A stretch of DNA of 6,697 nucleotides from Thermoprotei archaeon (GCA_003649665.1 QMSL01000074.1:1-6697), one strand, 5' to 3'; shown: positions 1-5,511, counted from the first letter of the stretch. Numbers and translations: made by a program. Notes: generated by a model from the letters alone, not told the origin.

Positions 1-1
1 C

Positions 2-634
2 TATGTTGGTATACCGCCTGAGGCAGCTCTAATTCATAGAACTGCAATAGTAGTTGGTAATACTACAGTGCCAAAGGACTCTCTTAAACCTAGTGACCTA
101 TACTTAGAGAAGATGGATGTGTATAAATCTGATAACGGCCAAGTAATATGGGATATCTCCGTACCCGACAAGGGAGTTCTTCTAGTAAATTCAAGTAGGA
201 CCATAGCTGTTGTTGGCTTTGGCGGAGGTAGGACATTTGATTTTGGTTCGGTGGTAATAAAGCCTGGGAAAACGAGACTTAATGGATGGTGCGTAATAGC
301 GCTTACTGTAATGGAAGGCGAAAGCTTCCAGAAGGCTAAGCGAATCCTTATTGTGGCCGGTGGGCAAACTGTAAATACTGATATGAAATTAGTGCAGACT
401 GACAATAAGCTAACATGCGGGAGGAATTGGGGCAAAGCACCAAGTCTAGTTGAGGGAATTCCTGCTATGATTGAACTAAAAGTTAGTGGATCCGTGGAGG
501 TATGGGCATTAGATAATACTGGCTCAAGAGTGAAGAGTATTCCAGTAGAGATAAAGAATGACCATGCAGTATTTAAGATAGGTCCTAAATGGAAAACGAT
601 ATGGTATGAAGTTATCATAAAAGGTACTGAATGA
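2..634 (+). CDS. C-terminal part of a large glycoside-hydrolase-like protein (5' end outside window)
   Basis: The reading frame is open from the first complete codon of the window to TGA at 632-634, giving 210 visible residues with no stop. It therefore continues upstream. An internal GTG at 68 could be mistaken for a start, but the residues before it look like genuine protein (IPPEAALIHRTAIVV) and no TATA box precedes it. The visible part is rich in short beta strands. Recognisable stretches are a 'VLLVNSSRTIAVVGF' segment followed by GGG, then 'KRILIVAGGQTVNTDMKL', 'NWGKAPSLVEGIPAMIEL', 'VEVWALDNTGSRV' and a final 'WKTIWYEVIIKG'. This order (strand with an R-T-x-x-VVGF core, 'A..RIL', 'N-x-x-M', 'WG-x-P-x-LVEG', 'ALD-x-x-G-x-R', 'T-x-WYE') is what I recall from the C-terminal end of large secreted glycoside-hydrolase-like proteins, often of Planctomycetes or Verrucomicrobia. 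The catalytic domain is not in the window, so the substrate cannot be given. Family assignment is from memory of motif order and is moderate. Confidence 0.6.
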   Translation, partial: YVGIPPEAALIHRTAIVVGNTTVPKDSLKPSDLYLEKMDVYKSDNGQVIWDISVPDKGVLLVNSSRTIAVVGFGGGRTFDFGSVVIKPGKTRLNGWCVIALTVMEGESFQKAKRILIVAGGQTVNTDMKLVQTDNKLTCGRNWGKAPSLVEGIPAMIELKVSGSVEVWALDNTGSRVKSIPVEIKNDHAVFKIGPKWKTIWYEVIIKGTE

Positions 635-665
635 TATACCTTGACTTAACTTCTTAACTCAAAAC

Positions 666-675
666 AATATATATT
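666..675 (+). promoter_or_regulatory. TATA box for the threonine synthase-like gene (leaderless start)
   Basis: AATATATATT is centred about 30 nt before the ATG at 701. Archaeal transcription usually starts roughly 25-27 nt after the TATA centre, so the transcript should begin at or very near the ATG. No purine-rich Shine-Dalgarno (SD) sequence lies between 676 and 700, consistent with a leaderless mRNA. The upstream neighbour ends at 634, so this gene has its own promoter. Confidence 0.7.
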
Positions 676-700
676 CCCTATCTACCAAAGTCATTATCGT

Positions 701-1861
701 ATGAGTAAAGTTAATGAAATATTTACGCTAATGTGTAGCCATTGTGGACGAAGATACGATCTAAACTCCAAGATATGGAGATGTCAATGCGGAAAGCCTA
801 TTGATGTAATCCTTAATGCAAAGGCTATTGAATTCAAGGAACTTAAGGACATAAGGACTTGGGATTTCACCATGTGGCGTTACGTAAAATTACTCCCAAT
901 AGCCTCACCTGATAACATAATAACGCTTGGTGAAGGATGGACTCCTATAATAATAAAGAGGCTTTATGGAGTAGAAATAATATTTAAATTAGACTATCTA
1001 AATCCAACTGGCTCGTTTAAGGATAGAGGTGCAAGCTGTCTCATAAGTCACTTAGTGGAGATAGGAATTGATAGCATAGTAGAGGATTCATCTGGGAATG
1101 CAGGTGCAGCTATAGCTGCATATTCTTCAGTGGCTGGAATTAAATGTAAGGTTTTCGTTCCTGCCTCAGCTCCTGAAGGCAAGAAACTACAGATACGCTC
1201 ATATGGTGCTGAGTTAGTTGAAGTTCCTGGAAATAGAGCTAAAGTTTCTGAAGAAGCGCTTAAGGAAAGTAAGAGAACTTATTATGCAAGTCATATGTGG
1301 AATCCATTCTTCATAGAGGGCATTAAGACCATTTCTTACGAATGTGTAGAGCAGCTAAAAGGTTATGTTCCTGATGTGGTTCTAGTTCCTGTGGGTAGTG
1401 GTGGTCTCTTATTGGGGATCTATAAGGGATTTAAGGAACTAATGGAGTTAGGCCTCATAAACTCCGTTCCTAGGATGATAGCAATACAGGCACAAGGCTT
1501 TACCCCTATATATGATTACATGTATGGTAACTATGGTGGTAGCCCTCCCAACATTGTTCTTGCAGATGGTATCGCAATACCAAGCCCCCCTCGTTTAGAG
1601 CAACTAGTTAAAGTCATAAGGGAAACTAAGGGAGATGTAATAATAGTCAATAATGATGAAATAATAAAAGCCTTTAAGGAGTTAGCCAAGTTAGGCTTCT
1701 TCGTCGAACCTACATCAGCTACAGTGTTAGCAGCATTATGGAAAGGGCTTGAGTCAAAGTTAATAGAGAAAGGAGAAAGCGTATTTTTACCATTAACTGG
1801 TATTGGTCTAAAGGCTATAGATAAGTTGACTAAAATAAGCGATAGGATTTTTAGAAATTAA
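701..1861 (+). CDS. Threonine synthase family PLP-dependent enzyme with N-terminal zinc ribbon
   Basis: The protein has 386 residues, a normal length for archaeal threonine synthase family (COG0498-type) enzymes. Residues 12-30 form a zinc-ribbon knuckle pair, Cys12-x2-Cys15 and Cys28-x-Cys30. The fold-type II PLP core follows. NPTGSFKDRGA (101-111) contains the Schiff-base lysine, Lys107. DSSGNAGAAIAAY (129-141) is the loop that contacts the substrate carboxylate and PLP. VGSGG (231-235) is the glycine loop for the PLP phosphate. Family members convert O-phosphohomoserine to threonine and phosphate in the cytoplasm. Two signatures differ from textbook ThrC: SSGNAG replaces the usual STGNT, and GIGLK (367-371) stands where GHGLK is common. 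Threonine synthesis is therefore likely but not proven; a related PLP beta-elimination or replacement enzyme is the alternative. The ATG at 701 is fixed by the TATA box 30 nt upstream. The stop lies one base from the convergent DedA gene. Confidence 0.85.
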   Translation: MSKVNEIFTLMCSHCGRRYDLNSKIWRCQCGKPIDVILNAKAIEFKELKDIRTWDFTMWRYVKLLPIASPDNIITLGEGWTPIIIKRLYGVEIIFKLDYLNPTGSFKDRGASCLISHLVEIGIDSIVEDSSGNAGAAIAAYSSVAGIKCKVFVPASAPEGKKLQIRSYGAELVEVPGNRAKVSEEALKESKRTYYASHMWNPFFIEGIKTISYECVEQLKGYVPDVVLVPVGSGGLLLGIYKGFKELMELGLINSVPRMIAIQAQGFTPIYDYMYGNYGGSPPNIVLADGIAIPSPPRLEQLVKVIRETKGDVIIVNNDEIIKAFKELAKLGFFVEPTSATVLAALWKGLESKLIEKGESVFLPLTGIGLKAIDKLTKISDRIFRN

Positions 1862-1862
1862 C

Positions 1863-2471
1863 TTACCTACCATTCTCTCTTATCCTTCTTAAAACGTATA
1901 CTATGAGTATAGCTGTACCAATGATTACCGCTATATCGAGATACTTCATGTACTCCTCGATTATGTACCAGTTCTCCCCCAATTCATACCCTAAGTAAGT
2001 TAAGAAGAAGTTCCAAGGTAATGATCCTATGAAAGTATACAGCGTAAATCTAACTGGATTAAGTAGGAAAATCCCTGCTGGCAATGAGATTACGGTTCTT
2101 ATAGCTGGGAGCATTCTGCCTATTAATACTGTGATGTCTCCGTACCTCTTAAATAATGTCTCAGCTCTTATTAGCTCCTTCTTAGTAAGCAATACATACT
2201 TTCCATACTTAAAGAGAACTGGTCTTCCACCTAACATGCCGACTAAATAAGCTATCCATGAACCTATGAGATTTGCTATCGTTCCAATTAATGAATATAT
2301 CAATATATCGTGCATACTATTGCATAGCGCAAAGCCTGCTAGAGGCATTACGATTTCACTTGGAATTGGTAGACAGGCGCTCTCCATAATCATTAAAATC
2401 AATACTCCAATACATGAAAGCCTTCTTACCACACCAATTAGCCAATTCATCAATAATCCAACAAGCGCCAT
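1863..2471 (-). CDS. DedA family (SNARE-associated / VTT domain) membrane protein
   Basis: This 202-residue hydrophobic protein matches the DedA/VTT family (PF09335-type). The landmarks are in the right order: an early membrane helix leading into E30-SACLPIPSE39, the glycine-rich second segment around IGSWIAYLVGMLGGRP (69-84), FKRYGD (107-112), the diagnostic GRMLPAIRTVISLPAG (118-133), and GSLPWNFFLTYLGYELG (149-165). A final helix (about 178-195) ends in a basic RRIRENGR tail. DedA proteins are integral membrane proteins with re-entrant hairpins; characterised members act in lipid (polyprenyl-phosphate or phospholipid) flipping and membrane homeostasis. The substrate here is unknown. The ATG at 2471 has GGAG 5 nt upstream. 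An ATG further upstream (first base at 2487) runs straight into TAG and can be excluded. The gene converges on the threonine synthase-like gene and is divergent from the FUN14-like gene. Confidence 0.9.
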   Translation of the reverse strand: MALVGLLMNWLIGVVRRLSCIGVLILMIMESACLPIPSEIVMPLAGFALCNSMHDILIYSLIGTIANLIGSWIAYLVGMLGGRPVLFKYGKYVLLTKKELIRAETLFKRYGDITVLIGRMLPAIRTVISLPAGIFLLNPVRFTLYTFIGSLPWNFFLTYLGYELGENWYIIEEYMKYLDIAVIIGTAILIVYVLRRIRENGR

Positions 2472-2502
2472 GATAGCTCCTCTACATTACCTTTTAACCG
2501 CG

Positions 2503-2511
2503 TATATATTT
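2503..2511 (-). promoter_or_regulatory. TATA box of the DedA gene, with short SD leader
   Basis: On the minus strand AAATATATA lies about 35 nt before the ATG at 2471, predicting transcription start near 2480. That leaves a leader of roughly 8-10 nt holding the SD-like GGAG at 2480-2477. The wider spacing than at neighbouring leaderless genes goes together with the presence of an SD. The exact start is inferred from spacing only. Confidence 0.6.
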
Positions 2512-2544
2512 TTGACCTAGCTCGCGATGCTTATTACGGATAAC

Positions 2545-2553
2545 TTATATATA
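2545..2553 (+). promoter_or_regulatory. TATA box of the FUN14-like gene; decides its start codon
   Basis: TTATATATA is centred at 2549. An in-frame ATG at 2561 is only 12 nt away and would lie upstream of the predicted transcription start. The next in-frame ATG, at 2579, is 30 nt away, the same spacing as at the threonine synthase-like gene. The box therefore argues for 2579 as the true, leaderless start. It lies about 40 bp from the DedA TATA box, which points the other way. Confidence 0.7.
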
Positions 2554-2578
2554 CGTCACGATGATTAAACTAAAACTG

Positions 2579-3010
2579 ATGAAGGGTATTAAAGTCCTAT
2601 TTATAATAGCAACCCTCATAATATGTGCCTTATCGACATCTTATACATGCATTGCGCAGAGTAATTCCGAGGGTTCTCAGATTCCAGAGTTAGTATCGAA
2701 TGCCTTATCTAATCCTAAGGTACTAGTTACAATAGCCATACAGTTCCTATTGGGCTTGAGCTTAGGATACTTCTCCGTTAAAGTAATAAAATATATACTC
2801 GCTTTAATAGGCATTCTGATACTAGGATCCTTCCTTTCAGTATGGAGCCTAGGTGGTAGCATTGACGAATTCCTCTTAAGAATAGGCGTTGAAGCACAAA
2901 AAGTCCTACCCCTTATAAGAGATCTATTAAGCACTCTCGGAATACTGACAATAGGTCCAGTAACGATAGGATTCATAGCGGGCATTATAGTTGGATCGCT
3001 GAGGAAATGA
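2579..3010 (+). CDS. Small membrane protein resembling the FUN14 family, with signal peptide-like N-terminus
   Basis: From ATG 2579 the product has 143 residues. An earlier in-frame ATG at 2561 would add six residues (MIKLKL) but sits too close to the TATA box. The N-terminus MKGIKVLFIIATLIICAL is a basic stretch plus hydrophobic core, followed by polar TSYTCIAQS, so either a Sec signal peptide (possible cleavage after CIA) or a first anchor. No canonical lipobox precedes Cys24. Two or three further membrane segments follow: about 47-63, 70-92 with the glycine pattern FLLGLSLGYF, and 122-140 ending in GPVTIGFIAGIIVGSLRK. Between the last two lies an amphipathic stretch (94-118). The order 'G-x-x-x-GY - hydrophobic - loop - G-F-x-x-G-x-x-x-G' is that of archaeal FUN14 proteins, which are small and uncharacterised; the mitochondrial relatives act in mitophagy and ER contacts, which says little about archaea. 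FUN14 proteins do not usually carry such a signal-like leader. Assignment is by pattern and remains tentative. Confidence 0.6.
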   Translation: MKGIKVLFIIATLIICALSTSYTCIAQSNSEGSQIPELVSNALSNPKVLVTIAIQFLLGLSLGYFSVKVIKYILALIGILILGSFLSVWSLGGSIDEFLLRIGVEAQKVLPLIRDLLSTLGILTIGPVTIGFIAGIIVGSLRK

Positions 3011-3021
3011 AATCCTTCCGA

Positions 3022-3037
3022 GTTAATTTTCATTAAC
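3022..3037. repeat. Perfect 6-bp inverted repeat upstream of the amidohydrolase promoter
   Basis: GTTAAT and ATTAAC are exact reverse complements separated by TTTC. The palindrome lies 12 nt after the FUN14-like stop codon and just before the weak TATA box of the next gene. It could be an operator for a dimeric regulator or a weak 3' hairpin of the upstream mRNA. A 6-bp AT-rich palindrome can also arise by chance, so function is not established. Confidence 0.3.
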
Positions 3038-3045
3038 AAATAATG

Positions 3046-3053
3046 CTTATCTC
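3046..3053 (+). promoter_or_regulatory. Weak TATA-like element before the amidohydrolase gene
   Basis: CTTATCTC is centred about 27 nt before the ATG at 3077, the expected distance for a leaderless start, but matches the YTTATATA consensus only in its first half. No SD sequence is visible between it and the ATG. The gene may be transcribed from here, by read-through from the FUN14-like gene 66 bp upstream, or both. Confidence 0.4.
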
Positions 3054-3076
3054 CTATACCCCTCATACTATTTATC

Positions 3077-4354
3077 ATGAGCTCTCATAATGAAGGTAAG
3101 GTAATAGCGTTTATAAACGCTAGGATAATCGATGGAACTGGGGCTCCTCCTATAGAGAATGGCGTATTGTTGATCAAGGATAATATTATAGCTGACTTAG
3201 GTACGAGGGGGAGTGTTGAGATACCTAAAGAAGCTAAGGTTATTGATGTGAAAGGCAACACTGTAATGCCCGGTCTTATAGATGCTCATATGCATCTAAC
3301 GGGAATGAGAACTGGTGATTTCATTAAGGAACCACTTATAACTCCAATAGGGGTCTTCTTTGCTAGAGCAATAGTGGATCTTAAGGCATTAATCAATGCA
3401 GGTTTTACAACGATAGGAGATGCAGGTAGCATAATCGCTCTTCACTTAAAGTATGCAGTTCTAGAAGGGACCATCGTAGGCCCTAGAATAATTGCTGCAG
3501 GCCTTCCATTATCTCAAACATTCGGTCATGGAGACGCTCATTATCTGCCTGTAGAATGGGTCGACTACAGGACTACTAAGAAACTTACCCCATTAATGGG
3601 CCTCATTTGCGATGGAGTAGATGAATGTCGTAAGGCAACTAGATACGCCCTTAGAGAAGGAGCTGATTACATAAAAATAATGGCCTCTGGTGGGGTTCTT
3701 TCCGAGAAGGATAGACCGGAGTATAGACAGTTTACCTTAGATGAAATAAAGGCAATAGTAGATGAAGCAAGAGCTGCTAGAAGGTTCGTACATGCACATG
3801 CTCAAGGTTCTGAAGGCATAAAGAATGCAATAATAGGCGGAGTTAAAGTAATAGCCCATGGTATTTTCATAGATGAAGAAGGAATAGAGCTAGCTAAGGA
3901 GAAGGACGTTATACTAATACCAACATTTTCCATTACCGAGAGGATACTAGAAGTAGGCGAGAAGGCAGGTCTTCCTGAATGGGGATTACGAAAGTGCGAA
4001 GAAATATACAAGATCCATATAGAAAACGTTCGTAGAGCGTACAAGGCAGGAGTGAAAATAGCAACAGGGACTGATTTTATAGGTGGTGTCTTTAGACATG
4101 GGGAGAACGCCTTAGAAATCAAGATGTTCATAAGAAAATTAGGTATGAGCCCTATGGAAGCGATAGTATCAGCAACTAAAATAGCGGCTGAGGCAGTAGG
4201 TTTGGGCGATAAAATAGGCACGTTAACAAAAGGGAAGCTCGCTGATATAATAGTGGTTAAAGGAAACCCCCTCAACGACATTGACTTATTACTCAAGGCA
4301 GAGAACATACTACTAGTAATGAAGGAGGGGAGAATACTGAAGAGTAATCTCTGA
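3077..4354 (+). CDS. Metal-dependent amidohydrolase, imidazolonepropionase / Xaa-Pro dipeptidase (prolidase)-like
   Basis: The 425-residue protein has the complete layout of the amidohydrolase superfamily: an N-terminal beta-sandwich half (FINARIIDGTG, 12-22), a TIM barrel, and a C-terminal sandwich return (GKLADIIVVKGNPL, 386-399). The binuclear metal site can be read off: His71 and His73 in DAHMH (69-73), Lys200 in YIKIMASGG (198-206) as the carboxylated bridging lysine, a histidine of FVHAHAQG (237-244), His261 in IAHG, and catalytic Asp333 in TGTDF (330-334). The pairing of CDGVDECRKA (178-187) with YIKIMASGGVLS is characteristic of the subgroup that includes bacterial carboxypeptidase/prolidase-type enzymes cleaving N-acyl or Xaa-Pro/Xaa-Arg dipeptides. 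The true substrate cannot be told from sequence; most homologues are annotated simply as amidohydrolases. No signal peptide is present, so it should be cytoplasmic. A role in peptide turnover, alongside the M42 aminopeptidase at 5587-6666, is inference. The ATG at 3077 is supported by spacing from a weak TATA element. Confidence 0.88.
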   Translation: MSSHNEGKVIAFINARIIDGTGAPPIENGVLLIKDNIIADLGTRGSVEIPKEAKVIDVKGNTVMPGLIDAHMHLTGMRTGDFIKEPLITPIGVFFARAIVDLKALINAGFTTIGDAGSIIALHLKYAVLEGTIVGPRIIAAGLPLSQTFGHGDAHYLPVEWVDYRTTKKLTPLMGLICDGVDECRKATRYALREGADYIKIMASGGVLSEKDRPEYRQFTLDEIKAIVDEARAARRFVHAHAQGSEGIKNAIIGGVKVIAHGIFIDEEGIELAKEKDVILIPTFSITERILEVGEKAGLPEWGLRKCEEIYKIHIENVRRAYKAGVKIATGTDFIGGVFRHGENALEIKMFIRKLGMSPMEAIVSATKIAAEAVGLGDKIGTLTKGKLADIIVVKGNPLNDIDLLLKAENILLVMKEGRILKSNL

Positions 4355-4458
4355 AATATTGAGGTATACTAGGTAAGAGGAAGAAAAGCGATGATAATCC
4401 TTATGTTGTTATTCCGGTAATAGCTGAATTACCATCTGGATCAACACCATCAAGGAAG

Positions 4459-4469
4459 TTTTAATTTTT
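4459..4469 (+). terminator. Possible T-rich terminator downstream of the amidohydrolase
   Basis: TTTTAATTTTT lies about 105 nt after the amidohydrolase stop codon. Archaeal RNA polymerase commonly terminates at non-template T runs without a hairpin. The distance from the gene is on the long side and no stem precedes it, so this is only a candidate. Confidence 0.3.
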
Positions 4470-4472
4470 CAT

Positions 4473-4846
4473 ATGATCAACATAATTCTTCTTATTATTC
4501 CTCATAACGCCTCTATTCATACTTTATCCCATAAGATCCTTCCGCATATCTGCGTTGTTAGGATGCCTAATGTTCATGCTGAGTAGATACCTCGAGAATC
4601 CTCTAATAAGTGAGGTTCATAAGCTATACTTCTCCGTGGGTTCCATCGCATTCTTAGCTATAGTTGTAATCCTCCAGGGACCGTGGTAATGTGGATATGA
4701 TGCTTGTAGGCATAACGTCCTTGATATTGAATATTCCTAGCCTTGAGGAAAACCAAAAGGGGTATGTGATAAAATACTTTAGTAGTAAAGGAGTTCATAT
4801 GCTTTTACTGCGTATGTTATGGCTTTATCCCTCTCTCCTCTACTGA
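4473..4846 (+). pseudogene. Possible frameshifted remnant of a small multi-helix membrane protein
   Basis: Three consecutive plus frames carry membrane-protein-like sequence. ATG 4473 begins MINI in frame 0. Frame 1 is then open from 4486 to TAA 4687-4689 (67 codons) and reads hydrophobic segments FFLLFLITPLFILYPI, ISALLGCLMFML and SVGSIAFLAIVVIL, joined by the polar SRYLENPLISEVHK. Frame 2 begins with GTG 4691 or ATG 4697, reads DMMLVGITSLILNIPSLEE and ends at TGA 4844-4846. Each step is one extra base in the same direction, so removing one base near 4485 and one near 4689 would give a single ORF of about 123 codons with four hydrophobic segments. Alternatively the ATG at 4570, preceded by an SD-like AGGA at 4560-4563, starts a 39-residue single-helix protein ending at 4689, immediately followed by a second small ORF. 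Codon use resembles the neighbours. I do not recognise a family. The last 68 bases overlap the convergent flavoprotein gene and are probably not coding on this strand. Confidence 0.35.
4749..4758 (-). terminator. Possible T-rich terminator of the flavoprotein gene
   Basis: On the minus strand TTTTGGTTTT lies about 20-30 nt after the TAA stop at 4781-4779, following a TATTTTATC stretch. Two closely spaced T runs just beyond a stop codon are what archaeal intrinsic termination typically looks like. There is no hairpin. Evidence is compositional only. Confidence 0.35.
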
Positions 4847-5507
4847 TAAGTTCCTTAGCCCTCTTGTAATATGTTATCGCTTCCTCTTTATACTCCTGCT
4901 TAGGTGAAGATTCAAGTAATTGCTCAGCGAGAAGCAGTATCTCGTCTACCATATCCATATTCATATATTTTATGTTGCTGAAATACCTAATTCTCTCCTC
5001 TAAGCTCTTAAAAGGCCTTCTCTTTCTTGCTTCTTCAGCTAACTTACGTCCTAATTCATTAGCCCTTTTTAGTGCTTTATTAAAGTTGAATCGGGAAACG
5101 GGAAGCGGTTCGAGTGCTCTTATGCTCTTGCAGAAGAAGAAATAATATATGCTCTTTATTGCAAGAACCAATCCCTTTCCCGTGCCCCCAGCAATAGTTA
5201 TACCAAACCCTGGCTTACCATTTGAATCCCCTAGATCAACTGTATCTAAGAAATCCTTAGTTAACCCGTTTATATCCAAATAATAAACAGGTGCGCCAAT
5301 GATATATCCATCTGCTTCCCTCATTATCTCATTGAGTTCTTCCGGGGCTTTAGGATTTTCCAGAGTCCATGGTCTTATGTCGTAATCTATTAAATATATT
5401 GTCCTTACCTTAGCTCCTATTGATTGAGCTCCCGCTAAGGCCTCGGTGACTAATTTGTTCGTAAGCCCGTTCTTTCGTGGGCTTCCTACAATACCTACTA
5501 CTAGCAT
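4779..5507 (-). CDS. NADPH-dependent FMN reductase / flavodoxin-fold protein with helical C-terminal tail
   Basis: The protein has 242 residues. Residues 1-163 form a flavodoxin-like domain of the NADPH-dependent FMN reductase / iron-sulfur flavoprotein group. It opens with MLVVGIVGSPRKNGLTN, whose GSPRKNGLT (8-16) is the FMN-phosphate loop. ADGYIIGAPVYY (65-76) is the second FMN loop, and AGGTGKG (106-112) lies near the isoalloxazine ring. Such proteins are cytoplasmic and transfer electrons from NAD(P)H or other donors to FMN, quinones or metals; the acceptor here is unknown. Iron-sulfur flavoproteins carry a compact cysteine motif after 'i.PC'. Here the segment IRPWTLENPKAPEEL (44-58) has no cysteine, so no [4Fe-4S] cluster is expected; the only cysteine is Cys126. 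Residues 164-242 are an additional charged helical tail ending YYKRAKELISRGERDKAI then TYAVKAYELLYY, resembling a DUF357 or TPR-like hairpin. Start ATG 5507 has a strong SD (GGAGAGG). It lies 79 bp after the M42 gene but has its own TATA box. Confidence 0.8.
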   Translation of the reverse strand: MLVVGIVGSPRKNGLTNKLVTEALAGAQSIGAKVRTIYLIDYDIRPWTLENPKAPEELNEIMREADGYIIGAPVYYLDINGLTKDFLDTVDLGDSNGKPGFGITIAGGTGKGLVLAIKSIYYFFFCKSIRALEPLPVSRFNFNKALKRANELGRKLAEEARKRRPFKSLEERIRYFSNIKYMNMDMVDEILLLAEQLLESSPKQEYKEEAITYYKRAKELISRGERDKAITYAVKAYELLYY

Positions 5508-5511
5508 AAAT

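Larger units (their letters stand above)
4355..4778. other. Gene-poor stretch of 424 bp with remnants of disrupted coding sequence
   Basis: No intact gene of normal size fits here on either strand. What can be seen is: (i) an open stretch at 4363-4461 in plus frame 1, without a start codon, reading protein-like residues such as DDNPYVVIPVIAELPSGSTP before TAA at 4462; (ii) three frame-1 stops within 24 bases (4462, 4474, 4483) next to a T-rich run; (iii) a second open frame at 4486-4689 encoding hydrophobic segments; and (iv) a third one from 4691 in the next frame, running into the 3' end of the convergent flavoprotein gene. No tRNA-like cloverleaf, direct repeat array or transposase remnant was noticed. 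The simplest reading is decayed sequence, but small unrecognised genes are possible. Confidence 0.5.

Noticed and set aside
34..618. Long open frame on the minus strand opposite the glycoside-hydrolase-like fragment
   Set aside because: It mirrors the coding frame of a protein with clear family motifs, lacks a promoter or recognisable motifs, and is rich in Ser, Thr and Pro as expected from antisense reading.
2029..2520. Two plus-strand open frames opposite the DedA gene
   Set aside because: The minus strand carries the conserved DedA motifs throughout; the plus frames have no promoter at a suitable distance.
2677..3078. Minus-strand open frame opposite the FUN14-like gene
   Set aside because: It overlaps a gene with a strong promoter and membrane-protein pattern; the antisense translation has no hydrophobic or motif structure of its own.
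3802..4308. Minus-strand open frame of 168 codons inside the amidohydrolase
   Set aside because: The plus strand encodes catalytic His261 and Asp333 here. The antisense product is low in motif content and is a codon-bias shadow.
4391..4427. C/D-box-like small RNA (ATGATAA followed by GCTGA)
   Set aside because: The C box has a mismatch, the spacing of about 26 nt is too long for one guide and too short for a full C/D RNA, and no internal D'/C' pair is visible.
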